45,443 nucleotides of DNA from Azospirillum sp. 412522 (GTDB lineage: Bacteria; Pseudomonadota; Alphaproteobacteria; Azospirillales; Azospirillaceae), in contig NZ_RWIJ01000042.1 of assembly GCF_019805165.1 (NCBI RefSeq), forward strand, positions 1 through 45,443, given 5' to 3'. The notes beneath the pieces are model-generated. The model saw only the letters and a list, made by a program, of their open reading frames with translations, did no database searches and had not been told where the DNA came from. A program made the position numbers and the translations under genes. Shown in pieces: positions 25,048-32,471 of the stretch; the stretch's first letter is position 1; every line of letters begins with the position of its first letter.

Positions 25048-25190
25048 GGCGGACCCTCGTTGCAGAGCCTGTGCGATTGCAAATGTATGGCGGGAGCAAG
25101 CCGATCCGGTCAATCCCATTCCGCGATGATCATATCGACCAAGATCCTCCCAGGATGTATGTAGGCTCGGCTTCCGACATTCCACCAACC

Positions 25191-25218
25191 ATAAAACGGC
25201 TTTATATTAGAGTTTTAT
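25191..25218. promoter_or_regulatory. AT-rich operator/promoter before the YeeE/YedE pair
   Basis: ATAAAAC (25191-25197) and GTTTTAT (25212-25218) are inverted around a 14-base AT-rich spacer, followed by GATAAT at 25223. The tract stands out sharply from the surrounding GC-rich DNA and fits a repressor site over the promoter of the next two genes. Confidence 0.5.
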
Positions 25219-25306
25219 TATGTGATAATCTCGGTGTGTGACGAGGTGGGCGGCAGCCGCCGGACACCGCGCCCTATGGGGTCAGGCAGGGACTTGAGAG
25301 GATATG

Positions 25307-25711
25307 ATGGCAGGTTCGATCGAGGCACTGGCCGGCGGCGCGCTGATCGGTACGGCCGCGGCGGGGTTGCTGCTGGTGAATGGGCGGATCGCCGGGATCA
25401 GCGGCATCCTGGCGCGGGCGGTGCGTCCAGGCGCCGCCCCCTGGCAATGGGCTTTCGTTGGCGGCTTGATCGCTGCCGGTCTGGCAGGCCGTCTGTCGGG
25501 GATCGCCGCACCGCCGGCTTTTGCGCTGACACCGATGCCGACGCTGATCGCGGCCGGACTGATCGTCGGGATCGGCACCCGCATCGGATCGGGCTGCACC
25601 AGCGGGCACGGCGTCTGCGGGCTGGCCAACCTGTCGCCGCGCTCGGCGGTCGCCACGCTGGTATTCATGACCGTCGCGGCGGCGGCGGTCTTCGTCACCC
25701 GCCATCTGTAG
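25307..25711 (+). CDS. YeeE/YedE-family (sulfur-transport domain) membrane protein, subunit 1
   Basis: About 134 residues with four hydrophobic helices. The GxGxxxGxGCTSGHGVCGL motif (GIGTRIGSGCTSGHGVCG) is the hallmark Cys-containing pore motif of the YeeE/YedE thiosulfate/sulfur-compound transport family. ATG 25307 is favoured over ATG 25304 because GAGAGGA (25296-25302) gives better spacing. The partner gene starts ten bases after its stop; small split subunits like these pair to form one unit. An ArsR-type regulator or persulfide dioxygenase that often accompanies them is not here. Confidence 0.88.
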   Translation: MAGSIEALAGGALIGTAAAGLLLVNGRIAGISGILARAVRPGAAPWQWAFVGGLIAAGLAGRLSGIAAPPAFALTPMPTLIAAGLIVGIGTRIGSGCTSGHGVCGLANLSPRSAVATLVFMTVAAAAVFVTRHL

Positions 25712-25721
25712 GAGAGCGCTT

Positions 25722-26180
25722 ATGCGCAGCCTCGCCGCCGGCATCTTCGGCTTTGTCTTCGGGCTTGGGCTGATCGTCGCCGGGATGACCGATCCGGCCC
25801 GGGTTCTGGCCTTTCTCGCTGTCGCCGATATCTGGACCGGCGCCTGGGATCCGACCCTGGCCTTCGTCATGATCGGCGCCATCACCGTCGCCGCCCCGGC
25901 CTTCGCCATTGCCCGCCGCAAGACGGTCGCGGTGCTGGGGGACCCCATCGCCTTGCCCGACCGCCGACCGATCGACGTCCGTCTGCTCGGCGGGGCTGCC
26001 CTGTTCGGGCTGGGCTGGGGACTTGCAGGGGTTTGCCCCGGCCCGGCCCTGGTGCTGGTAGGCAACGACGGCCTGTCGGCGCTGCTGTTCGTGGCATCGC
26101 TGCTCGCAGGCGGCTGGATTGCCGATGTCCTGCTGGCCGTCCTGCGACGGTTTCGGACCGGGGTGCATCACGCTGCGTAA
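25722..26180 (+). CDS. YeeE/YedE-family (DUF6691) membrane protein, subunit 2
   Basis: 152 residues, four hydrophobic segments. The start MRSLAAGIFGFVFGLGLIVAGMTDPARVLAFL is typical, and the second half has GLGWGLAGVCPGPALV, the partner Cys motif. It forms one transport unit with the preceding gene, probably moving thiosulfate or another sulfur compound. The ribosome binding site GGAGAG precedes ATG 25722. Confidence 0.88.
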   Translation: MRSLAAGIFGFVFGLGLIVAGMTDPARVLAFLAVADIWTGAWDPTLAFVMIGAITVAAPAFAIARRKTVAVLGDPIALPDRRPIDVRLLGGAALFGLGWGLAGVCPGPALVLVGNDGLSALLFVASLLAGGWIADVLLAVLRRFRTGVHHAA

Positions 26181-26280
26181 GCGTCAGCCGCATGGCTCCC
26201 GACACACCGGACAGGCTTGGTGCGGAAAATCCGCCGTCCTATGTTGGTTGGACCAATCACCCCGGCGGGAAGAGGCAAGC

Positions 26281-27027
26281 GTGCAACTGCATCTCAGCAC
26301 CTGGAGCGAGGTCGAAGCCTATCTGAAGACCTCCAAGGGCATCATCATGCCGATCGGCTCGACCGAGCAGCATGGGCCGAACGGGCTGGTCGGCACCGAT
26401 GCCATCTGCGCCGAAGTCATCGCGCGCGGTGTCGGCGACGCCACCGGCGCGCTGGTCGGCCCGACGATCCCGGTCGGCATGGCCGTCCACCATATGGAAT
26501 TTCCCGGTTCGATGACCCTGAAGCCGTCGACGCTGATCGCCCTGCTGCGCGACTATGTCGGTTCGCTGGCCGAACACGGGTTCGAGCGCTTCTTCTTTGT
26601 CAACGGCCATGGCGGCAACATCGCCACACTGCGCGCCGCCTTCTACGAAATCTATGCCGAGAACCGGGCGCTGCGCGGCCGCGACGCGCCGGACCTGCGC
26701 TGCACCCTGGTGAACTGGTGGGAGAACGGCGAGGTCGGCCGCCTGTCTCGCGAGCTTTACCAGGGCAAGGAAGGCTCGCACGCCACGCCAAGCGAGGTGT
26801 CGGTCACGCAGTACGCCTATCCGGACTCGATCAAGACTGTCGCGATGGAGCCGGAACAGGCGCCGGCCGGCGGCTTTCACGACGCCCGCGACTTCCGACG
26901 CCGCTACCCGGACGGCCGCATCGGCTCCGCCCCCGGTCTCGCCCGCCCCGAACATGGCCAACGCCTGTACGAGGCTGCGGTCGGCGCCATCGCCACCCAG
27001 TACCGCGCCTTCCTGGCGGAACAGTAA
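26281..27027 (+). CDS. Creatininase-family amidohydrolase
   Basis: 248 residues in the creatininase/MftE-like metal hydrolase family, which opens cyclic or linear amides. Metal ligands are seen in IGSTEQHGPNGLVGTDA (Glu, His, Asp), VNGHGGN (His) and HATPSEVS (Glu). GTG 26281 is chosen, preceded by GGGAAGAGG. An upstream frame to 26119 overlaps the previous gene and is unlikely. The substrate is unknown and there is no pathway context. Confidence 0.88.
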   Translation: MQLHLSTWSEVEAYLKTSKGIIMPIGSTEQHGPNGLVGTDAICAEVIARGVGDATGALVGPTIPVGMAVHHMEFPGSMTLKPSTLIALLRDYVGSLAEHGFERFFFVNGHGGNIATLRAAFYEIYAENRALRGRDAPDLRCTLVNWWENGEVGRLSRELYQGKEGSHATPSEVSVTQYAYPDSIKTVAMEPEQAPAGGFHDARDFRRRYPDGRIGSAPGLARPEHGQRLYEAAVGAIATQYRAFLAEQ

Positions 27028-27074
27028 GAACCGTCACACGCCTACATGCCGGTAGAGCTTCTTAGCCCCGCACG

Positions 27075-27103
27075 TTGATTCGGCGGTCGGACCTGCCTAA
27101 ATT
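27075..27103 (+). promoter_or_regulatory. Promoter for hrcA-grpE
   Basis: TTGATT (27075-27080), 17-base spacer, TAAATT (27098-27103). The predicted transcript starts near 27110. A perfect palindrome CGGAAC-TCGC-GTTCCG follows at 27116-27131, where a repressor would block. No CIRCE element is present. Confidence 0.6.
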
Positions 27104-27115
27104 CGGACCGGTTGA

Positions 27116-27131
27116 CGGAACTCGCGTTCCG
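27116..27131. promoter_or_regulatory. Palindrome in the hrcA leader
   Basis: CGGAAC-TCGC-GTTCCG, 6-bp perfect arms, just downstream of the predicted transcription start and about 50 bases before the hrcA ATG. It may be an operator or a leader hairpin; its sequence is unlike CIRCE. Confidence 0.45.
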
Positions 27132-27179
27132 CAACCGCCCAGCCCGAACCAAGCCCGACCGCCCCAGACGCCCTGGACA

Positions 27180-28220
27180 ATGATCAACGAGCTGAACCAG
27201 CGATCGCGCGAGATCTTCCGGCTGATCGTCGACGCCTATGTCGCGTCCGGCGAGCCCGTCGGCTCGCGCACGATCTCCAGGCGGCTTGGCATGGCCTTGT
27301 CGCCCGCGACCATCCGCAACGTGATGGCCGACCTGGAGGAGCAGGGGCTGCTCTACGCCCCGCACACCTCGGCCGGCCGCATCCCGACCGACGCCGGCCT
27401 GCGCATGTTCGTCGACGGCCTGCTGGAGATCGGCTCGCTGACCGAGGACGAGCGTGCCTCGATCGAAGCGAAATGCTCCGCCTCCGGCCGCGCCTTCGCC
27501 GACGTGCTGGGCGAGGCGTCGACCATGCTGTCCGGCCTGTCGCACTGCGCCGGGCTGGTGGTGGCGCCCAAGACCGACCGGCCGCTGAAGCATATCGAGT
27601 TCGTGTCGCTCGGCCCCGGCCGCGCCCTGGTCGTCCTGGTGAACGAGGACGGGCTGGTCGAGAACCGGGTGATCGAAGTGCCGATGGGAGTCCCGACCTC
27701 CACCCTGCAGACGGTGTCGAACTTCCTCAGCGCCAAGCTCGCCGGCCGCACGCTGGACGAGGCCCGGCAGGAGGTCCTGCAGGAGATCGAGCAGCAGAAG
27801 ACCCAGCTGGACGAGCTGTCGCGCAAGGTGGTCGCCGCCGGTCTGGCCACCTGGGCCGGCAGCGGCGGGTCCAACGCCGGCCAGCTGATCGTCCGCGGCC
27901 AGTCGCGCCTGCTGGAGGACGTCACCGCCCTGTCCGACCTGGAGCGCGTCCGCGGCCTGTTCGAGGCGCTGGAGACCAAGGAGACGATGCTGCGCATGCT
28001 GGACGCCACCGGACGCGGCGACGGCGTGCAGATCTTCATCGGCGCGGAGAATGTGCTGTTCAGCCATTCCGGCTGTACGATGATCATCTCCCCCTTCCAG
28101 AACAGCCGCGAACAGGTGATCGGCGCCATCGGCGTCATCGGCCCGACGCGCATCAATTACGCCCGCATCATTCCGCTGGTGGATTACACCGCCAAGGTGG
28201 TCAGCCGGCTGATCGGCTGA
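27180..28220 (+). CDS. hrcA: Heat-inducible repressor HrcA
   Basis: Repressor of chaperone genes that normally binds CIRCE sites and is kept active by GroEL. 346 residues: winged helix at the N-terminus (REIFRLIVDAYVASGEPVGSRTISRRLGMALSPATIRNVMADLEEQGLL), TSAGRIPTDAGLRMFVDGLL motif, GAF-like domain and conserved C-terminal IGPTRINYARIIPLVDYTAK. ATG 27180 is the natural start. grpE follows after 56 bases in the same transcript. groE and dnaKJ are not in the window. Confidence 0.96.
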   Translation: MINELNQRSREIFRLIVDAYVASGEPVGSRTISRRLGMALSPATIRNVMADLEEQGLLYAPHTSAGRIPTDAGLRMFVDGLLEIGSLTEDERASIEAKCSASGRAFADVLGEASTMLSGLSHCAGLVVAPKTDRPLKHIEFVSLGPGRALVVLVNEDGLVENRVIEVPMGVPTSTLQTVSNFLSAKLAGRTLDEARQEVLQEIEQQKTQLDELSRKVVAAGLATWAGSGGSNAGQLIVRGQSRLLEDVTALSDLERVRGLFEALETKETMLRMLDATGRGDGVQIFIGAENVLFSHSGCTMIISPFQNSREQVIGAIGVIGPTRINYARIIPLVDYTAKVVSRLIG

Positions 28221-28276
28221 GCACCGCGCCCATCCCACTCCCTCCACCTTTTGACGAAGCAAGAATTGAGAAAACC

Positions 28277-28876
28277 ATGAGCGAAGAGCAGAACAAGCCC
28301 TCCGACGCCACGGTGGAGCCGACCGAGACCACCGCCGACACCGCCGCCAACCAGACGGATGCCGGTTCGCATGAGGACCGCGTCGCCGCGCTGGAGGCCG
28401 AGGTCGCCAGCCTGAAGGACCAGCTTCTGCGCGCCATGGCGGAGACGGAGAACACCCGCCGCCGTGCCCAGCGCGACCGCGAGGACGCCAGCAAGTTCGC
28501 CGTGTCCAGCTTCGCCAAGGAGCTGGTGTCGGTCGCCGACAATCTGCGCCGCGCGCTCGACGCCGTTCCGGCAGACGGCCGTGAGCAGGACGAGATGCTG
28601 AAGGGCCTCGCCGTCGGCGTCGAGGCGACGGAGCGCCAGCTGTTCGCCGCCTTCGACCGCGCCGGCATCAAGAAGATCGACCCGACCGGCGAGCCGTTCG
28701 ACCCGAACTTCCATCAGGTGATGTTCGAGATCGAGAACACCGGCAAGGCCGCCGGCACCGTCGTGCAGGTTCTCCAGCCCGGCTACACCATCCATGGCCG
28801 CCTGCTGCGCGAGGCGATGGTCGGCGTCGCCAAGGGCGGTGACGCCGGCGGCCAGCACGTCGATACGAAGGCGTAA
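28277..28876 (+). CDS. grpE: Nucleotide exchange factor GrpE
   Basis: Cochaperone that releases ADP from DnaK. 199 residues: acidic, disordered N-terminus, long coiled coil (about 30-90) and C-terminal beta domain with VMFEIENTGKAAGTVVQVLQPGYTIHGRLLREAMVGVAKG. A strong intrinsic terminator follows, so hrcA-grpE is a closed two-gene unit. The long frame upstream in the same phase overlaps hrcA and is a shadow. Confidence 0.96.
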   Translation: MSEEQNKPSDATVEPTETTADTAANQTDAGSHEDRVAALEAEVASLKDQLLRAMAETENTRRRAQRDREDASKFAVSSFAKELVSVADNLRRALDAVPADGREQDEMLKGLAVGVEATERQLFAAFDRAGIKKIDPTGEPFDPNFHQVMFEIENTGKAAGTVVQVLQPGYTIHGRLLREAMVGVAKGGDAGGQHVDTKA

Positions 28877-28891
28877 CCACGTCGTTTCCGC

Positions 28892-28936
28892 AAAGCCCCC
28901 GGTTCCGCGGCGATTCCGCCGGGCCGGGGGCTTTTT
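28892..28936 (+). terminator. Intrinsic terminator after grpE
   Basis: AAAGCCCCCGG pairs with CCGGGGGCTTT (11 bp, 21-base loop that folds further) and runs into TTTTTGTTG. It lies 15 bases after the grpE stop codon. Confidence 0.9.
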
Positions 28937-28963
28937 GTTGTTTGGGATACGGGACACCAGCGG

Positions 28964-28992
28964 TTGACGGTCGGCGGGAAATTGCCTAGGCC
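28964..28992 (+). promoter_or_regulatory. Possible promoter for the CheY-like gene
   Basis: TTGACG (28964-28969), 17-base spacer, TAGGCC (28987-28992). The -35 is good, the -10 is weak. Confidence 0.35.
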
Positions 28993-29034
28993 TTTCCCTT
29001 ATTCCTTTCGGCCGAGCAACCGGAGCCGCCTTCC

Positions 29035-29400
29035 ATGCCCAAGAGCGTCCTGACCGTCGACGATTCCAAGACCATCCGCGACATGGTCGGCTTCACGCTG
29101 AAAGGCGCCGGCTATGAGGTGGCGGAGGCGGCGGACGGCAACGCCGGCCTGGCGCTGGTCAACCAGCGCAAGTTCGACTGCATCATCACCGACCTGAACA
29201 TGCCCGGCCTGGACGGGCTGGCCCTGACCCGCGCCATCCGGGGTTCAACCCTCAACCGGGCCACCCCGATCCTGCTGCTGACCACCGAAGCCGACCCGGC
29301 CAAGAAGACCGCCGGCCGCGAAGCCGGCGCCACCGGCTGGCTGGTGAAGCCGTTCAACCCGGAAAAGCTGGTGGAGACGGTCAGGAAGGTCTGTCCGTAA
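29035..29400 (+). CDS. CheY-like single-domain response regulator
   Basis: 121-residue stand-alone receiver. Phosphorylation site chemistry is complete: acidic pair in TVDDSKTIR, phospho-Asp in IITDLNMPGLDG, Thr in LLLTTEADP and Lys in WLVKPFNPEK. It has no output domain, so it probably acts on the flagellar switch or as a phosphate sink. No kinase lies nearby. It follows a terminator and has its own promoter candidate. motA earlier in the window is consistent with a motile cell. Confidence 0.93.
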   Translation: MPKSVLTVDDSKTIRDMVGFTLKGAGYEVAEAADGNAGLALVNQRKFDCIITDLNMPGLDGLALTRAIRGSTLNRATPILLLTTEADPAKKTAGREAGATGWLVKPFNPEKLVETVRKVCP

Positions 29401-29413
29401 GGACGGTCTTCCT

Positions 29414-30283
29414 TCACCGGGACACCAGGAACTCCCCGTCCGGATCGTGCGCGGCGAACCGCCGCTGCGCCGTCCCGCGGTCGGCGACGGCGTAGCAGTA
29501 GACGCAGCCGTGCGGGCAGCTGTCGTAGTCGCCGATGTCGCGGCTTTCGGCGCACAGGCAGCCGGGACGGTTGCCCTTCTCCCGCGCAGGCACGCCATAG
29601 CCGGCGACGTCCGACAGCCGGAGCGCGTCCACGCAGCGCGCCGGAGCCGTGCCGGGCGTGTCCACAAGGTCCGGCTGGGTGCAGAGCGTCAGCGCCATCC
29701 CCTCCCCCGCCGCGATTTCGGCCAAGTCCGCCAGCAGCGCGCGTTTCTCCTCCGCCTGCGGATCGCGCCAGACGATGCCGGCGGCGGCCAGGTTGCGGGC
29801 GGTCTTGCGGTAGGGCTGCAGGAAGGAGGCCACCACCTCGTCGGTCACCCCATGCAGCGCACGGGCGATGCGGGCGAAGGTCCCGCGGTGCCAGTCCGGC
29901 GGGGTGGCGTCGGTCAGTACGATGGGGTCGTAGCGCCAGACCGCGGCCCGCGCCCCCCAGCGCCCGCGCACCTGCGCCATATGGCCGACCGCCGTTTCCC
30001 AGGCGGGGACCGAGCGTTCCAGCGCGGTCGGCAGGCCGGTGACGCTGTACTGCACGATGAAGGGGAAGCCCCGCTCCGCCACGCTGTCGAGCGCGGGCAG
30101 GAAGGGTCCCAGATTCTTGGTCCAGAAGATGAAGCCGTCGACCGCCGGCCGGCTCAGGTCGATGCGGTAGGTCTGGCCGCCATAGGGATTGACCATCCGG
30201 CAATGGCCGGCGTCGAGGCGGTTCAGGAACCAGCGCCCGTAGAAGGCGGGAATGTCGGTCTTGTAGCTGGCGGAGATGATCAT
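29414..30283 (-). CDS. DUF1848 protein with C-terminal radical-SAM-type Cys motif
   Basis: 289 residues of the DUF1848 family: IISASYKTDIPAFYGRWF, VDGFIFWTKNL, FIVQYSVTGL, WRYDPIVLTD. The C-terminus has a CLC pair and then CPHGCVYC, a CX3CX2C at Cys256, Cys260 and Cys263. This matches the radical-SAM iron-sulfur ligand pattern but sits near the end of the protein, not at the start as usual. A metalloenzyme is likely; the reaction is unknown. It is convergent with the CheY-like gene (13-base gap) and alone on its strand here. Confidence 0.88.
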   Translation of the reverse strand: MIISASYKTDIPAFYGRWFLNRLDAGHCRMVNPYGGQTYRIDLSRPAVDGFIFWTKNLGPFLPALDSVAERGFPFIVQYSVTGLPTALERSVPAWETAVGHMAQVRGRWGARAAVWRYDPIVLTDATPPDWHRGTFARIARALHGVTDEVVASFLQPYRKTARNLAAAGIVWRDPQAEEKRALLADLAEIAAGEGMALTLCTQPDLVDTPGTAPARCVDALRLSDVAGYGVPAREKGNRPGCLCAESRDIGDYDSCPHGCVYCYAVADRGTAQRRFAAHDPDGEFLVSR

Positions 30284-30350
30284 CCCACCAGCATGGGAAT
30301 GCCGGCCCGCCGCATCAAGGGCAAGCCGGCATGACCAACACGGGCGATCC

Positions 30351-30908
30351 TTACTGGACGGCGCGGACTTCGACCACTTCAGGAATGTAGTGGCGCAGCA
30401 TGTTCTCGATGCCGTGCTTCAGCGTGGCGGTGGAGCTGGGGCAGCCGGAGCAGGCCCCCTTCATCGCCAGATAGACGACGCCGCGCTCGAAGCCCTGGAA
30501 GGTGATGTCGCCGCCGTCCTGGGCGACCGAGGGACGGACGCGGGTGTCCAGCAGCTCCTTGATCTGCTCGACGATCTCCTCGTCGTCGGCGCTCGCCGCC
30601 GCGGCATGGCCGTCGCCGCCGTCCTCCAGCAGGACCGGGCGGTCGGCGGTGAAATGCTCCATGATGACGCCGAGGATCGACGGCTTCAGCAGGAACCAGT
30701 CGCGCGCGTCGGTCTTGGTGATGGTGATGAAGTCGGCGCCCAGGAAGACGCCGACGACGCCCTCGATCTCGAACAGGCGCTGGGCGAGCGGCGAACGGGC
30801 GGCGTCCTCGCGGCTTGTGAAGTCGGCGGTGCCGCGTCCGAGCACGTCACGCCCCGGCAGGAACTTGAGAGTCGCCGGGTTGGGCGTCTGCTCGGTCTGA
30901 ATGAACAT
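30351..30908 (-). CDS. NfuA/NifU-like iron-sulfur cluster carrier
   Basis: 185 residues: N-terminal Nfu_N domain (MFIQTEQTPNPATLKFLPG, VFLGADFITITK) and C-terminal NifU domain (VAQDGGDITF...GACSGCPSSTATLKHGIE) with the CSGC (CX2C) cluster ligands. Delivers Fe-S clusters to target enzymes in the cytoplasm. ATG 30908 is the family-typical start; ATG 30923 would add five residues. Confidence 0.96.
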   Translation of the reverse strand: MFIQTEQTPNPATLKFLPGRDVLGRGTADFTSREDAARSPLAQRLFEIEGVVGVFLGADFITITKTDARDWFLLKPSILGVIMEHFTADRPVLLEDGGDGHAAAASADDEEIVEQIKELLDTRVRPSVAQDGGDITFQGFERGVVYLAMKGACSGCPSSTATLKHGIENMLRHYIPEVVEVRAVQ

Positions 30909-31066
30909 GGTCTGGTCCTCCATCGGCGGCGGAATGGAACCGCCGGCGCGCCCGGGATCGGGACGCGGAACGATTGGGGGGAAATCTGGGCCGAAACGCC
31001 GGACGGATCAAGGACCCGGGTTGTGTGGGTATTCGGTGGCCGGCATGCGCCGCCCGGCCGTGCGCC

Positions 31067-31078
31067 TATCCTTACCTG
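31067..31078 (-). repeat. Dispersed motif CAGGTAAGGATA, copy 4
   Basis: Exact minus-strand copy between the UspA-like and Nfu genes, 40 bases past the 3' end of the former. A 14-base tandem repeat follows on its right. Confidence 0.7.
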
Positions 31079-31082
31079 CGTG

Positions 31083-31124
31083 CCCCCGCTCAGGTGCCCC
31101 TGCTCAGGTGCCCCTGCTCAGGTG
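31083..31124. repeat. Tandem 14-bp repeat over the UspA-like stop codon
   Basis: Three copies of CCCCYGCTCAGGTG in a row (31083-31096, 31097-31110, 31111-31124). The third copy contains the stop codon (31118-31120) and the end of the UspA-like gene, so copy number could change the protein's 3' end or transcript tail. Confidence 0.8.
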
Positions 31125-31627
31125 ATCGCGTCCAGCTCCTCGTTGCTGAGGCCGCTGGGGACGATGGTCAGCGGGATGTGCAGCCGCCCCAGGCCGCGGC
31201 CGGTGTAGTAGGAGATCAGCGGGCCGGGGCCTTCGGGGTCGGTGCCGGCGGCCAGCACCAGGATGGAGATGCTCGGCTCCTCCCCGATCAGGGCCAGCAC
31301 CTCCTCGGTGCGGTTGCCTTCGCGGACATAGAGCGCCGGCAGGGTGCCGGTCAGCTGGTTGACCTCGCGCGCCAGCTTCTGGAGCATCTGCTCGGCCTCG
31401 GCGCGCTGCTCCTCGCGGATCAGGTTCTCCACCGCCAGCCAGTGCTGCATCTCGCCCTTCTCCAGGACGGTCAGCAGCGCCACCTTGCCGCCCGACTTGC
31501 GGGCGCGCAGGCAGGCGTAGCGGAGCGCCACCTTCAGCTCCGGGCTGTCGTCGACCACCACCAGGAAGATGCGCACCGGCTTGGGGGGCTGCGCCTCCGG
31601 CGTCGTCGATTGCGTCGTGTCGGTCAT
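31118..31627 (-). CDS. Universal stress protein (UspA family)
   Basis: 169 residues with one Usp domain: IFLVVVDDSPELKVALRYACLRARKSGGKVALLTVLEKG and the late ILVLAAG...GPGPLISYYTGRGLGRLHIPLTIVPSG. The family's GX2GX9G ATP loop is not fully clear. ATG 31627 is preceded by GAGAGGG with a seven-base spacer; the longer frame upstream overlaps the previous gene. It is the third gene after the TauE/SafE and Alph_Pro_TM genes, probably an envelope or sulfur stress unit. Confidence 0.9.
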   Translation of the reverse strand: MTDTTQSTTPEAQPPKPVRIFLVVVDDSPELKVALRYACLRARKSGGKVALLTVLEKGEMQHWLAVENLIREEQRAEAEQMLQKLAREVNQLTGTLPALYVREGNRTEEVLALIGEEPSISILVLAAGTDPEGPGPLISYYTGRGLGRLHIPLTIVPSGLSNEELDAIT

Positions 31628-31644
31628 CTCGAAACCCTCTCGGC

Positions 31645-32445
31645 TTAGACCCGGCGGAATGCGGCGCCGGCCGCCCAGCCGGCCGCGATGGCGCCGATGA
31701 CGGCGGCCACCCCGTAGACGACCGGGCGGTTGCGGGCGAAGTCCGACACTTCGGCGCTGAACCCGATCTTGGACACCACCAGCGGCGTGGTCTGGGCGCT
31801 GACCACCTCGCCGTCGCGAATCAGCAGGGCTTCGACATTGTACAGCCCGGTCGGCACGTTGGCCGGGAAAAAGATGTTGGTGCGGAACAGCCGCTCGCCC
31901 AGGAAGGCGACCTGACCCATCGAGATGGCGTACAGCCCCTGGCGCTGCTTGTTGCGGATCAGCGCGCTGCGGTAGGCGGCGAGCTCCTCCGGCGGCAGGG
32001 TGGAGTCGGCCGGCAGCTGGAGCTGCGGCAATCCCAGCTGGTGGCGTTCCAGAACCGGACGGCCGACCAGCTGGTCGAGCGGCCGGCTGACCGCCACCGT
32101 GTAGAAGCTGGGCACCTGGTCGAAGCGCAGGCTGTCGGTGTTCATCCACATGCCGGCCACCCGCTGCTTGCGGCGGACGGTGGCGGGGGAGCGCGGGCCG
32201 GTGACGACGATGGCGACGTCGCCCGCCCCGTCGGTGGTGCCGAACAGAACGACCTCGGTGCCGGTGAAGCCGGTGGTGATGGCGATCAGATGGCTGGACA
32301 GGTCGGCGACCAGCTGCTGCGCCCACACCGTCGCCGCCAGCGTGCCGCCGAGCAGCAGCCCGGCCAGCCCCGCGGCGCCCTGCACCAGCCGGCGCTTGAT
32401 TGGCCGGCGCTTGGTTGGCCGGCGTTTGGCGAGACCCGCCATCAT
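31645..32445 (-). CDS. Alphaproteobacterial TM protein (TIGR02186, Alph_Pro_TM)
   Basis: 266 residues: polybasic N-terminus with a KRRPx repeat, membrane helix near residues 23-42, large periplasmic domain (LVADLSSHLIAITTGFTGTEVVLFG, TGPRSPATVRRKQRVAGMWMNTD) and C-terminal membrane helix. It matches the conserved family of unknown function that is repeatedly found beside TauE/SafE transporters. ATG 32445/32442 are both possible. The gene boundary with the transporter carries a 17-bp duplication. A role as partner of the exporter is inferred from context. Confidence 0.85.
   Translation of the reverse strand: MMAGLAKRRPTKRRPIKRRLVQGAAGLAGLLLGGTLAATVWAQQLVADLSSHLIAITTGFTGTEVVLFGTTDGAGDVAIVVTGPRSPATVRRKQRVAGMWMNTDSLRFDQVPSFYTVAVSRPLDQLVGRPVLERHQLGLPQLQLPADSTLPPEELAAYRSALIRNKQRQGLYAISMGQVAFLGERLFRTNIFFPANVPTGLYNVEALLIRDGEVVSAQTTPLVVSKIGFSAEVSDFARNRPVVYGVAAVIGAIAAGWAAGAAFRRV
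32388..32432. repeat. Tandem 15-bp repeat encoding KRRPx
   Basis: Three 15-bp units near the start of the Alph_Pro_TM gene encode KRRPT, KRRPI and KRRLV. The polybasic stretch sits before the first membrane helix and would strengthen inside-positive orientation. Confidence 0.6.
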
Positions 32446-32471
32446 CGCAACCCCGCCATCATCGCAACCCC
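32438..32471. repeat. 17-bp tandem duplication at a stop/start junction
   Basis: GCCATCATCGCAACCCC occurs twice in direct contact (32438-32454 and 32455-32471). One copy holds the transporter stop codon, the other the start of the next gene. With one copy the genes would overlap; with two they are separated by 13 bases. Confidence 0.9.

Noticed and set aside
27028..27179. CIRCE element upstream of hrcA
   Set aside because: No TTAGCACTC-N9-GAGTGCTAA-like sequence is present.
27473..28276. Upstream extension of grpE
   Set aside because: It is a high-GC shadow of hrcA; the conserved GrpE starts at 28277.
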